Assembly (NCBI GenBank): GCA_031216445.1
Contig: CM062217.1
Span: 27,904,001 to 27,968,000, forward strand
Length of the DNA: 64,000 bases
From: Lateolabrax maculatus
Lineage: Eukaryota > Chordata > Actinopteri > Acropomatiformes > Lateolabracidae
Direction of reading: 5' to 3'
The notes under the pieces are model-generated. The model was not told where the DNA came from and searched no databases. It saw only the letters and a program-made list of their open reading frames with translations. This document shows, piece after piece, positions 38,388-49,473 of this stretch. Both the position numbers and the translations under genes were made by a program. The first letter of the stretch is position 1. Each line of letters starts with the position of its first letter.

Positions 38388-39649
38388 ATTTTTCAAGAAG
38401 ACAAAAAACTTCCTATGCAGTGGTTGTGTAAGTACTGCACATTTTGTGCTGAAAAGAGGTGCTTCTTACTTAAGCATTACCGCTTAAAACACGGGTGCCA
38501 CACTCGAATATCACCACTACCGTGCCTTTATAAGGAGTGCCTGTGCACATTTAAATCTTTCAATGCACTCAAAGTCCACTTATCAACATGGTACACTCAA
38601 AAGGACCTGGGGAACGTGGGTGAAACTGCTTTCCATTGTCAGCTGTGTGACTTTGTGGAGCCTTGCACTGGAGCTGACTTTTTTACCCATTTACGAAGAC
38701 ATTTGAAGCTGAAGCAAAAGGTTTCCTGTCCATATCAAGGCTGTAGCTTTCAGAGCAATGTTTATTCAACCTTTAATGCACATAAAAGCAAAGAACATCA
38801 AGACCACAATAAGATGGCATTCAAACCTGAAATTGTGTCACATAATGTACTTGAGGTACCTCCACCTAATATAAATATTCAACCTGAGGATAGTGCCCCT
38901 GAAACTGATCAGGTTGAGTTTGAGGTTACTGAGCTCAATGAAGATGTGGGAGACTTGGAGAGTCAGTTGGAACATAATGTAGCTGCTGTTTTTCTGAAAA
39001 TGTCATCGATTCTTAACATCTCTGAAAATGCCCTGCAAGAAGTTATAGAGCAGATCAACCAAATTTATGTGCTTTCACAGCCATTGTTACATACCTCGGT
39101 TGGAAAAATACTAAATCAACATTGTGGAGATGTTGAGGACTCTTAAGTGAGTGAGATAGCTAAAGTATTTACTGAGAATAATGTATTCCTGAAATTCACT
39201 TCTACTAGGGGGTCATTGTCAACCACTAGCAAGCGAACATCATACATTTGAAAAGAATTCTCAGTGGTGACGCCTATTGAGTTTGTCCTAAAAAATGACA
39301 GGCAGACAGTTGTGTATATCCCCATACTAAAAATGCTGCAGACATTACTAAACAATGGAGAAATTTTAGATAAGGCCATGTCATCTGAGACAAATTTGTC
39401 ACAAGGATACAGATCTCACAGGGATGGTTACCGGTTTAAAGACAATTCTCTCTTGACAGAGGAAGAATTCAGGATTGCTCTTTTCTTGTACATAGATGAT
39501 TTTGAGGTGGCTAAGCCCTTGGGAACCTCCAGAAAGAAACACAAGCTGCCATCTACTGGGTACTTGGAAATCTACACCCTAAATATCGCTCCTCTCTTCA
39601 TTCCATTCAGCTTGCTCTACTCATCATTGCTGAAGATGATATCAGGAAG
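38388..39649 (+). pseudogene. Zinc-finger transposase relic, copy 7 (finger 2 ligand lost)
   Basis: Likely start ATG 38415; TAA at 39144-39146. The last His of finger 2 is Tyr (HLSTWY), which should abolish zinc binding by that finger. Ser to Leu near 39627. Both changes recur in array B. Confidence 0.68.
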
Positions 39650-41917
39650 TTGACTTTAAATGAGAGACCACAGTCTATTGAAGAATTAAAAGTGCAACTG
39701 GTAGATAAACTGTCACTGCAGTATGACTTTAAACTGCAGTATGAAGATCAAGACTTCCATAATGCCCTCTGCAATTTGACTGAAATAACTGATTTACCTG
39801 AAAGAGCTACGCTCAAAATCATCCCTCTTGTGACTCTCCATTTAACCGCATTGTCATCACCCACCACAACATCAGACACTGAGTGCAGCACAGCAGACAC
39901 TGAGATCCTGTCGACAGGAAGAGCATCACCATCGCTAAGACAACAGTGGCCAGATTTCTTTGACATACCCAATTTCTCAGTTGATGTTGACTATAGACTC
40001 AGACAGGCAGATCTTGCCTTTATGAAGGATGGAACACGTATGACTCTACCACGAGATATGAAGCATGACATACTAGAAAAGCTTGCTGAGACGATGTACA
40101 GTTTCAAGGCTTACCCTAAAGATGATGACTTCAGCAGTGTTGCAAAAGCACTAATTAGCAAACACCCCTGCCTCACTGAGCCTGGACCACACAGATGGTA
40201 TGGCTGGAAAAACAGCCTTAAATTATCGCACAAAGCTTCAAAAAGCTGGATGTGAGGATGTAGCAATCAATGGAGGCAAAAGAAGTAAAGGCAACCCAGA
40301 AGGAGAATCCTCAAGCAAGAATATCAAACGGCCAAAAAGAGGTGAAGCAAACTACCTACCTAACTTACCTGAAGGACATGATGAAACAAGCCTTGAAAAT
40401 GCCAGAAAGGTTCTCGTGGAAGAAATGAAGAAGAAACAACCCAATGGCACTCTCATCTCACAAATGATGGACCAATCATTCCCACTACGCAGACAAGAAA
40501 TTGTAGAAAAAAGGAACCTGCTGTACAGAACATTGTTGAACGATGGCCAGCACTCTTCACAGACAGGTAAACTATTTTTGTTCTCAACCAATAAAATAAT
40601 GCCTATCAAAAAGAAATTCAAGGTGTGTGGCTAGAAATCCAAACACACTTGTTGGAATGTTAACACTTCTGCCATCTCTCCATCCCTACCCACCCCTCTC
40701 TCTACTTTTTAGGTGTTTGCTGAGTTCAACAGAATCGCAAGTAAGAATCTTGAGGGAGACTTCTTTGAGGCTCTGGACCAGTATACCCCACGTTTCATTG
40801 AACTTTTCAAAACAAGAAGGGGAACTGTTGGCCAGAAGCTCAGTGAGCTGATGCAGCACATGAGCTGGATGGTAAGTAGGTTAATTTTGCTTTTGATCTG
40901 TGTGATAGTTCATCAATCAAGTTCTAAATGAGATGATCCAGCCCAACCTATTCTATTTCCTGTCTGACTTGTGCTTGTGCCTTGCAAATTACTCTGTTAA
41001 CTGGTCTTTTCTCTCTCTGTGTATCATTAGACACCAGACGTGACAGTACTTCGCTCTGTTGTCCTCAAAGGCATTCCTATTTTACTTGGTGACGACTCCA
41101 GTGAATTCTTCAAGACATGCTCTGTAAGTACTTGCACATAAGAAAAAGTTTGGTCTGCATTAAAATAGAACTATATCTGTGCTGACATAGAAGATGTAAT
41201 TTTATCTGCACAATATACAATATACATTTTGTACAGTGATTGATGTATTTTGTATGGCAATTCCTCCACAGCTAATCTGAGAGGTATTTAAACAGCCAGT
41301 AAATAAAAATGAAATTTGCCACATAAACGTTGTACACATTAATTAATTGTAAATCTAAGGAGCAGGAGTCCAGGCTGAAAAGTCAGTGTCACTGTTTAAG
41401 AATATATGGACCTTGTGGACCATAGCTTTAGTTTAATCATACCACATTTATTTTGTTGGTTATATTGTAACAATCCAGTGTGAACACATATTTAAAACCA
41501 TATTCCCTAGCAAATGCTTTCAACATTAAAAATGAATGTTTAGAAGAGCATAAATTGCCATGCTGAAGAATGTGTGTGTGTGTGTCTTTGTAGGGTACAG
41601 CGAGAGACGAGGCCCTAGAATGCACTGTCGGTGTGCTGACAGTTGTCAGTGAAGATAATCCTCATGAGGGTCCAAGTTCAGTAGACCTCCAGCCCATCTC
41701 CACTGCCATCATTCTGGAGGGAGGTATCATCATGGATCATATAAAAAAACTTGCCTCAGGCAGTTTGTCTGTTATTTGGGCTTACATATGCTTTGCATTT
41801 GGATTACCCAAAATGCATGGCAAATACACTCAACTTCATTCAGACTGTGATGCTTGGACTGGGAAAGAAAACCTCCCACCAAAACTGTTAACTTTGAAGA
41901 ACAGTCTACTGGGTTAG
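39650..41917 (+). pseudogene. SAMD3-like transposon protein, copy 7 (extra two-base insertion)
   Basis: Exons 39650-40566, 40713-40871, 41031-41123 and 41594-41917. Two extra A near 40508 (IVEK becomes IVEKRNLLYR) shift the end of the first exon. Acceptor is TTTTTAG. Confidence 0.72.
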
Positions 41918-43815
41918 ACCAGTAAAGAGCCATCAGCTGTCAGATAGCACTTTGTAAATTATGCAGCAGTTAATGTTCTCCTGTTATCAGAGAAAGTTTT
42001 ATGCTTTCATGCAACTGAGCTGGCTTGTTTATGATCTCAAAAAAAAAAAAAATTCTATTAAAGTGTACCATGTTATGCTAGTATGCTAATGGTGGAAATA
42101 GCGCCACCTTGTGTTGCAAAGAGTTGTTAGATAATGTTGTCAGAAAGGAACCTAGCAAGGTTGACCTGTTTACATTTGTGTTTTGGGAAAACTTTTAATT
42201 ATAGTAGTTATAATGTAGTACAAATACAAAACCCAAGGAGTGATGTTTTTCTGTGTTGGTTTAAACCTTGGACTGATGCTCGCTTTGGGACACAAAAGCA
42301 TTTGTTGTACTTTCAGTTTTGATCAGAAATGCAATGATTTTGCATGCACTGAAGTCCTGTAATTATCAGGTGTTTACCTGTTTAATATTGTGAGACTGTT
42401 ACATGCATAGAATTAGCTCACAAAAATGTGGTTTTATTTTTGCCATGTCCATGTCATGTTCTACAGTCAAATCAAACCACAAGTTTGTTGTTTAGCTGCT
42501 GTTTTGTACTTGAATGTACAAGAAAGTGATACTTGGGAACAGAACACTTGAGGCTGAATAATAGATTTAATGCATATTGTTATTACAATAGCCTAACAGA
42601 CATAGATCACACTATGAGCAATTTTGCAACTAGCTTTAAAATACATTAAATATGACAAGAGGATAGAGAACAGTAATTTTATTGTTTATTGTAAGGTTAT
42701 TACATGAGTGATAAAACACACATTTTATATTGGAGAATTGGAATCAAAAGTAACAATATCGAACATTTATTGTTCAGTCTAGATCTGTCAGTGATGCAAT
42801 TATTTTTTTAATAAATGTTGTAATGCAGCTGAACAAACCCAGTGAGTGTTCTTTTAAAGTATATGTTTGTGGTGTTTTTCCCTTTATTAGGTAATAACAG
42901 CTAAAATAGATAAGAAATGGGAGAAGGACAAGGACCCATTCAAGGAAATTGGTTTGTTTAATTTAACTGAACTGAAATGAACTGAAAAAAAATGAGTGAG
43001 TAGTAAGTAGTAGGTATCATAATTCTAAGTGGGGTTAAATTTGTATCAAGCAGTCCACACAAAATGAAAAAATTAAGTTAACACTAAGCATGGCTATTAA
43101 GTTACATGAACTTTTTTTTTTTTTTTAGTTGTACTACTTGATTTGGTACTGCACACTTAAAATAAACAAGCTTTTCTAACTCACTATTCTTAAGATTACT
43201 TTGCTTAATTTGCAACGAGTTTGCATACTTTTTTTAAGTAAGGTCAACTAATTAGATTTTACAGTGAGTATACGTACACACGTCTCCCGCAGAGCTATGT
43301 TGAAAGTCCCTCAATATTCAGTCGAGTATTGGCTAATGACCTGCAACACCTAGACGTGTCCAGTACAGTACTACAATATGTAGATGATCTCTTGATATGT
43401 AGCACCTCCAAAGCTCAATGTGCACAAGACTCAGTCTCAGCCCTGATGGCTTTAGAAAAGCGGGCTCACAAGGTGAGTAAAAATAAATTACAGTTTTGCC
43501 AGACACAGGTTGAATACTTAGGTAGACAACTCTGTGGCACTAAATGAGCTATAGTGCCCTCACAAATTGAGGCAGTATCGAAAGCTCCCAAACCACAAAC
43601 GGTGAGACACATGTCGTCATTTCTGCCATCTCAGCTTTACTAGAAGCCATACACCATCCAAAAGTGTTAGCCATCATTAAATGCGTAGCTCATCAAAAAA
43701 CGAATTCCCTGATAGCTAAAGGCAACAACTTAGCAGATGAAGCCGCAAAACGCATAGCTACACCCACCTGTATAGGACCACTGCTAGTAGCTGGAGATTG
43801 TGAACCACTGACAAA

Positions 43816-43859
<44 letters not shown>

Positions 43860-44142
43860 CTATATATATGTGCTGCTATATAATAGCAGCACAACATCAG
43901 GCAAGTCCATATGCACATTCTGTATGGGCAAAAAGGGGGGCAAGTATAATCACTGAAGAAGGTCCATCACATGGGCTATGGCGAAGTGCACATGGACATA
44001 TTGTCCTCCCAACATCTTTGGTACAGGTTGCTACACGTAGTGCGCATGGTCAGGACCATTGCACAAGTGGGGAGGTGTTGAGACGCCTTCAAGCAGTCTG
44101 GTGGTCACCATTTTTCCGACCTGCGTTTGTAGCTGAGACAAT
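41054..44142 (+). repeat. Unit 8 of array A, partial: right edge of the array
   Basis: The unit is collinear with the others until 44142. There the other units jump into the transposon intron, but this one continues through integrase coding sequence. It is therefore the terminal unit that keeps the original right flank. Confidence 0.93.
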
Positions 44143-45084
44143 AAAAAAAGCCCTAAAAATGCTAGGAATCAAACAGAAGTTCAGATGTGTGTATCACCCA
44201 CAGTCACAGAGAGTAGTGGAAAGGGCAAATGGCATGCTAAAAGCAAAACTTGCAAAAATTAGAGCAGACAGTCAGTATAAAATCAATTGGGTAGATGCAT
44301 TGCCACTTGCTTTGATGGCTATACGAACACTAACTAACACTAACACTAAGCTAAGAGACTAACACATCTAATACCACACGAGGCACTTACAGGGAGACCG
44401 ATGCCGGTTCCCTTTTGTAGAGGGCCGTATGCGAGCAATGTGAACGAGAACTAACATGCTACCTACGACACCTAACGCAAATACACAAAGCTGTGCTCCA
44501 ACAGGTAAAAGCTGTGTCTGAGGACAGAGACGCTGACATTCCAGAGCAGCTAAGGAGAGTTGAACCTGGAGACTGGGTCTACGTAAAGGTGTTCAAACGA
44601 AAGTGGGACCAACCAAGGTGAGAAGGACCCTTTAAGGTTATCCTAACTACCCCAACTGCGCTGAAAGTAGAGGGTAAGAAATGTTGGTTCCATTTAAACC
44701 ATTGCTGCAGAGCGAGGGATCCAGGTGAGACAGCAAGGGCACAGCACGATCCAGAAAGGGACGGTGAAGCCTCCCAACTGGAAGATAGACAGCTTCAAGA
44801 TCCAAGGACAAAGATGATCACAGAGACTGGCTGAGAGGAGGAGTACCAGTAAACAACGTAATCACACTCACGTATATAAAGTCAGCTCAATACAATCAAA
44901 CATTGACATTAGGACCAGAAGGCATAAAAATAGACACGCATGTGGTTCACAGACAATGCCTAAAAGAAGGGACAGTGATGGTAGTGGTACAATGTTCACG
45001 AAATCAATGCACATAGATAAACCTACACCAAACCATGACAGCTGAAGAAGCAACCAAATTGACCCAAATTTAAGTAAAATGAGG
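43267..45084 (+). mobile_element. pol: ERV pol 3' part continuing to the LTR (right edge of array A)
   Basis: Up to 44142 this matches the ERV fragments of the units. From 44143 it continues through integrase: the region around the catalytic Glu (HPQSQRVVERANG) is present, but the part of the core carrying the two catalytic Asp is deleted near 44110. A frame break lies near 44350. A C-terminal block at about 44565-44700 has the GPF...LTTPTALKVEG pattern of gamma/epsilon-type integrases, with TGA at 44619-44621 where Trp is usual. Only about 380 bases separate this from the LTR. They hold several stops and perhaps a trace of env (44850-45010); a full env is absent. Clearly defective. Confidence 0.82.
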
Positions 45085-45536
45085 TGTCTGAGCTGAGAGA
45101 TGTCTCTCCCATGTGTGTCCAATGTTTAGATACTTGTGTGGATCCAATGTTTAGATACTTGTGTGGGAAATGTTTAGATAAGCCTATGTCCAAGGTCTGG
45201 CTACTTTCATAGATGGGTGCCCCTTGGGGGTTGTTTTCCTAAAGTTCCAAAGAGATGAGATCAGTTTCAACCTGAACTATAGGTTCCACCTTCCCTTTCT
45301 GTAAAATAGCCATGTATGGTTATGAGGTTGGCTCTGAGCCTATCTTGTCACCACACATTAGCTATACCATGAGGCTTTAAAAGGTGTAGTTTGAGTGGAA
45401 AACGGGGGAGATTCACATTGGCTTCGGATCTTCTCACAGGCAATCCATGGTGCTTGTTTTGACGCTGTACTTTTTGTAATAAACCTTTTTATACAACTAA
45501 GTCGGTGTCAGCGGAGATTCCTTCATCATCATCACA
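45085..45536 (+). mobile_element. Solitary LTR of the class I ERV
   Basis: Proposed limits TGT at 45085 and ACA at 45536, preceded by a short purine run (AAAATGAGG). It contains a TATA-like TTTAAAA near 45376, a polyadenylation signal AATAAA at 45478-45483, and a tandem duplication of about 25 bp built on AATGTTTAGATACTTGTGTG (45119-45166). Only one LTR copy is in the window, so the ends are not confirmed by a partner. Confidence 0.6.
45119..45166. repeat. Short direct duplication inside the LTR
   Basis: Two adjacent copies of a block starting CCAATGTTTAGATACTTG, in the U3 part of the proposed LTR, upstream of the TATA-like box. Such U3 duplications are often enhancer repeats; function here is not shown. 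Confidence 0.8.
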
Positions 45537-46172
45537 TCATCGCTACAGAAGATACAACACAGCCAACCCGTCTCAGACAGCTAAGGTCGCAAAAGGAGGA
45601 AGCATTTAGGAGTGGAGACAGAAGCAGGTTCAAAGAGGCAAAGTACAGGTTTAGCAAGGAGGTGAGGGGAGCTAAACGACTGTATTCTGAGAAACTCCAA
45701 CACCAGTTCTCAGCCAAGGACTCTGCTTCTGTCTGGAAGGGGCTCAGAGAGCTCACCCATTACAAACCCAGAGCCCCCCACTCTGCTAACGACTTGCGCC
45801 TGTCCAACAATCTGAACAAGTTCTACTGTCGTTTCGAAAGACAATGGGACAGTCCAGACACAATCCCCTGGGACTCCATCCACCAGCCCCAGGCCACCAG
45901 CTTCACCTCTCCCACCACTGCAGGGGCCTGGGCCTCTCCACAACTTCAAACCTCAGAGGCCCCCTTCCCGTCCACAGTGACACCTCTCTCAATCCTGGAG
46001 AGGGATGTTAACAGACAATACAAGAGACAGAACCTCCACAAAGCAGCCGGGCCAGACTCTGTCTCTCCATCCACCCTGAAGCACTGTGCTGACCAGCTGT
46101 CTCTGGTGTTCACAGATATCTTTAACACTTCACTGGAGATATCCCACATACCAGCCTGCTTCAAATGTTCCA
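45537..46172 (+). mobile_element. LINE fragment (jockey/CR1/L2-type RT), truncated at both ends
   Basis: One open frame encodes the region between endonuclease and RT plus the first RT block: a basic stretch (RFKEAKYRFSKEVRGAKRLY), NNLNKFYCRFE, then KAAGPDSVSPSTLKHCADQL and FNTSLEISHIPACFK. The KAAGPD motif and its context are typical of fish non-LTR retrotransposons of the jockey/CR1/L2/Rex group; I cannot name the family. RT ends abruptly at about 46172, where ERV-type sequence resumes, so both ends are broken. No poly-A tail or target duplication is visible. Confidence 0.75.
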
Positions 46173-47232
46173 GCAAGAGATACTGTAAGACTTAGAGCAC
46201 ACTGGCAGACGAAGAGAAAGACAAAAGACACTCACATATGTGCAGCCTGCAGTATACTGGATCCAATGGCCAGCTGACTCAGAACTTGCACACCAATGGA
46301 GTGTGTGAAAAGCCTGGATACAGAAAGAACTGCCCACAGCACAAGAACCACGACTGCCGCTGCACTGCACTCTGATGTATGATGAGACTCAGCAACATAC
46401 TGACTACAAAGAATGCTGGACAGAGTTGATTACAGGCAAAATATTATCTGTAATATGTCAAGACCTGTATGTTGGACCACAAGGACCAGCAGCAGCAGTT
46501 ACTCTACCACCAGAACTACGTCCCTGGTTTCAAGTCACCAGCTCCGTCCCACATGTTACACTCCTGATAGCTAATGGACATGAATCACGTGACCTAGGAC
46601 CGATGGTGAAGGCAGCACTACAAGTGACTGTATGGAAACCAACTCAGAACACGCATGTGCAGTCATCCTCCGATGGACAATATGTGAAAATATTTCTGCG
46701 AGCATATGACAAAGGAACAAGAGCCCAAGTGCTACTAAGTCAGAGATTCCCTACTCAACTGCCACTCTCAGAAGAACATAGTGTGCTACTACATCAGATA
46801 CCACATGAGTTATGGTCACATCATAAAACAGATGTAGGGCTAGTTAGGTCAGCACAGCCAGTTCACATCAAAGCAAAAGAGGGCATTGTGTTGCCATACC
46901 AAAAACAATATCCCATTAAACCACACCAAATAGCAGGTATAAGACCCACCATCAAGGGCTTGGTAGCAGCAGGTGTGTTAAAACCAACAAAAAGTCTGTG
47001 TAATACACCAACTTGTCCAATAAAACAAAATAAACTCTAGTGACTATCGATTGGTGCATGATTTGTGCGCCATTAATTCCACTGTAGATGCAGAAGTACC
47101 TGTGGTTCCAGACCCACATACTTTGCTTTCTAATATCCCACATGACGCCTGTTGGTACACAGCATTTGTTAGTGTGCCATTACACCCAGATTCACAGTAT
47201 CTGTTTGCTTTTACATATCAAGGACAGCAGTA
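46173..47232 (+). mobile_element. pol: ERV 3' gag to RT first half (left flank of array B)
   Basis: Same ERV family by position and context. A degenerate nucleocapsid zinc knuckle (CEKPGYRKNC) lies near 46300. An open frame 46375-47040 covers a protease/linker region and the start of RT (DVG, KQYPIKPHQIAGI, then GVLKP). A frameshift near 47025 leads to the next block, with DYRLVHDL and the RT finger/palm start. The segment ends at the target site AGTA (47229-47232) where the DNA transposon begins. Its last codons and the first codons after the transposon at 50213 are in the same frame when the insert and one AGTA are discounted. Defective. Confidence 0.8.
47229..47232. other. Left target-site duplication AGTA
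   Basis: AGTA directly before CACTGTAAA. The matching copy is 50213-50216, directly after TTTACAGTG. Confidence 0.8.
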
Positions 47233-47404
47233 CACTGTAAATGCAAACATAGTATTTAATTAAAAATAGTAAATTGACTTAAATCAGTTTTTATCAAATT
47301 GCTATTAACACTTACTTTTAGTAAGTTACTTGTAATTTGTGGTTGAAAAATCTCACCAGCTCAGTCTACTTGAACTGGATTAATTTAGAAAAAGTATGTT
47401 TTCG

Positions 47405-47735
47405 ATAATTGTGCTTTTACAAGTACATTTACTCAATACTGCACTTAAGTACAAAGTACTTTAAGTACTTTACTTTTTTTTTCATATTACTGTCTACTTT
47501 TACTCCACTACATTTCAGAGGGAAATATTGTACTTTTTACATCACTGCATATGTAATAATACATACGCGATATATAATAATAATCAGTAGTATGCTACTT
47601 TTAATTTTAATATTTTAAGTATTTCTTTTTGTGGTTATATGTTTTTTACTTAATTGAAATTTTCACTGCAGGAGCTGTATTGTAAAAGTAGTTTCACGGA
47701 GTGGTATTAGTACTTTTGCTTCGATTTGAAAACTT
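47405..47735. mobile_element. Teleost interspersed repeat inside the transposon left part
   Basis: AT-rich block with TACTTTTACTCCACTACATT and GTGGTATTAGTACTTTTGC, phrases I recognise from a very common percomorph fish repeat (probably a hAT-type MITE). Assignment is from memory and the borders are approximate. Confidence 0.45.
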
Positions 47736-47754
47736 CGCCGGCTTTTTTTTTTTT

Positions 47755-47907
47755 TTTCCCGACCTGTGGGCATGCGCAACTCCGTCCTCTCTACGCCTGA
47801 CGGTATGTCAACAACACACCCGCAACGGACGAGGAGCTGGACCTAATCCCTGCAACAGCACTCGTTAAGGTTATTTTCAGCATTCTTGTGCTTGGCACAC
47901 TCATTTG
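47755..47907 (+). promoter_or_regulatory. GC-rich promoter region and probable first exon of the transposon gene
   Basis: CpG-rich sequence with an NRF1-like motif (GCATGCGCA, 47770-47778), followed by a stretch ending in a good donor (TTTG|GTGAGT, GT at 47908). It contains a short upstream reading frame of 13 codons but no long one, so it would be a 5' untranslated exon. This is the only copy of this region in the window; the array units lack it. Confidence 0.5.
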
Positions 47908-48427
47908 GTGAGTAATATTTTACCCTTGTTTAGACCGTTTTCTTTCTGTAAGTAAGCGCCATATTTTTCGTGCTTGCTAGTAATGATGTGTGTTGTAATG
48001 TCAGCTAACGCTGCCTCAGAGCTATATAGCTCTGAGCTAGCTGAACTATATTATGGACATAACGTGTCTTACTTTTGTCACGTTAAAGTTGAGGAGAAAC
48101 TTTAGTGTAGCGGTCGCGGGCGTGCTCGTCACGTGCACGCGCACACCCGCTGTCGGAGTTGATTTTTTTTTCTGAGGCCAGTCATCTATGAGTACTCACT
48201 CACGATGAGAGACTGATCCCGGCGGTTTGTGAGTTTCCATGAGCAGGAGGGCATTCACATGGCAGAACATCAGAACAAGTCTGGATGTATCATTTTATTT
48301 TACGCTCGGCTGTTAAGTTAGGACTATGCTAACTTAATGTTATTTTATTTAACCCTCCTCACTTAACACTAGTCATATTTGTAGCTGTGTCGTTTCCATG
48401 GTTACCACGTTTAGCGCGCCCAATGAG

Positions 48428-49075
48428 CCGGTCACCCGCTCCACTCAGTGTGATCATTCTGCAGGATCAATGAACTGTCAGCGTGTTTAATCAATCATAA
48501 CTCTGAATACTAAACTGATTTTCACGGGATTGTTTAATGCAAACGTCACACATGTATATATAATATATATATATATATATATATTATATATACAGATATA
48601 TAGGGAGAGAGAGATAGATAGATAGATATAGATTTTCATTTTTTTTGATATATATGTAGATATACATATTCATTTTTTCTGAGATCTAACTTCTGTCTAT
48701 TGTGTTTTATCTTATATTGATGTATAATGTTGTATTGTTTCTTCATTTTTCAACTTATTAAAATAGCTGAGTAGTACACAATCTGCTTCTGCTTCTCTAT
48801 CATATATTAGTGTTTTTATATATATGTGTGTGTGTGTGTATTATATTATATCATACATAGCATATATCACATACCAGAATATTCTATTACCGTTATGCCT
48901 ATTATGTATATTAAAATACGCCGAATCATGTGTCCGGTATCATGCCTACATGTATGACGTTTGCAGAAAAAAATCCCGTGAAAATCAGTTTAGTATTCAG
49001 AGTTATGATTAATTAAATGCATTGACACTTCATTGTACCTGCAGACAGATTACACTGAGTGGAGTGGGTGACCGG
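48428..49075. mobile_element. Long inverted-repeat (foldback/MITE-like) element with AT microsatellite core
   Basis: Arms 48428-48555 and 48948-49075, 128 bp each, are near-complementary: both carry CCGGTCACCC at the outer end, a shared CTGAATACTAAACTGATTTT block, and ACATGT at the inner end. The 392-bp centre is AT-rich with TA and GATA runs (48556-48635) and GT repeats near 48826-48840. I do not recognise the family. No target duplication is obvious. Confidence 0.8.
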
Positions 49076-49150
49076 TCCAAGATGGCGGCCCCACGTCTCG
49101 TCAGCGCCAATAGGCAGTAGCAGTCGATGCGGCGTCTACTCTTTATATGT
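49076..49150 (+). promoter_or_regulatory. Second promoter-like patch: YY1 motif, CCAAT and TATA-like box
   Basis: CCAAGATGGCGGCC (49077-49090) matches the YY1 consensus, which often sits at transcription starts. CCAAT at 49107-49111 and TTTATATG near 49142 follow. Motif-level evidence only. Confidence 0.4.
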
Positions 49151-49473
49151 CTATGCCGCACACTGTTTACTTGCGCAGTGCTTGTCTGATCACACGAGGA
49201 GTGCAGTGAGAGCCCTCAGATCAGATTTGGGACAGACAAAAGGGTCTCCCTGTCTGTCTTTTTATCATAGCCTGTTACCATTGCTGGCATACTCAGTGGC
49301 CTAAGTTATTCTTTAAGGTTATGTTGTCTAGAATATGTACATTACAATACTGTCTTTGTGGGTAATAGGCCTATGTTACAGTTTTCACTTGTACTGGAAA
49401 CAAGATGTTTATGAGTTGTGGTGAGCTTTGGTTGTGTTAAATTGTTGTATTCTTCTTAACTGTCCCCTTCCAG

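Larger units (their letters stand above)
35229..41053 (+). repeat. Unit 7 of array A, the most divergent full unit
   Basis: Only 5825 bp. It has small deletions near 36374 and 36400, and one of about 24 bp near 37230. It also carries the loss of the last zinc ligand of finger 2 (His to Tyr near 38592), Ser to Leu near 39627, a two-A insertion near 40508, and a TTTTTAG acceptor near 40711. The first, second and third of these coding changes recur in array B. Confidence 0.95.
1..44142 (+). repeat. Array A: tandem array of a 5.8-5.9 kb unit
   Basis: The same sequence recurs head to tail with starts at 1, 5873, 11738, 17614, 23473, 29350, 35229 and 41054, giving unit lengths of 5872, 5865, 5876, 5859, 5877, 5879 and 5825 bp. 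The window opens inside a unit, so the true left edge is not seen. Each unit consists of the 3' part of a DNA transposon with a dead two-part gene, then an ERV pol fragment, then a junction back into the transposon intron. Units differ by scattered substitutions, short indels and the lengths of GT, T and TA tracts. The eighth unit leaves the array at 44142, where ERV sequence continues instead of jumping back to the transposon. Confidence 0.97.
47908..49473 (+). other. Probable first intron, with inverted-repeat element
   Basis: Between the donor at 47908 and the acceptor CCCCTTCCAG at 49473. It holds CpG-rich sequence around 48110-48160, the inverted repeat 48428-49075 with a TA/GATA core, and a second promoter-like patch after it. 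No protein-coding region is evident. Confidence 0.45.

Noticed and set aside
44850..45010. A retained env gene between integrase and LTR
   Set aside because: Only a few hundred bases with several stops are present; at most a trace of env could remain.
45395..45540. N-terminal part of the 266-codon frame as LINE protein
   Set aside because: This part lies in the LTR and includes its polyadenylation signal; only the part after about 45540 looks like LINE protein.
47409..47618. Tyr/Ile/Phe-rich frame as a small membrane protein
   Set aside because: It lies in an AT-rich interspersed repeat and its composition follows base composition.
49059..49304. Open frame across the YY1/CCAAT patch as a gene
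   Set aside because: It starts inside the inverted-repeat arm, has no recognisable motif and overlaps promoter-like sequence; likely chance.
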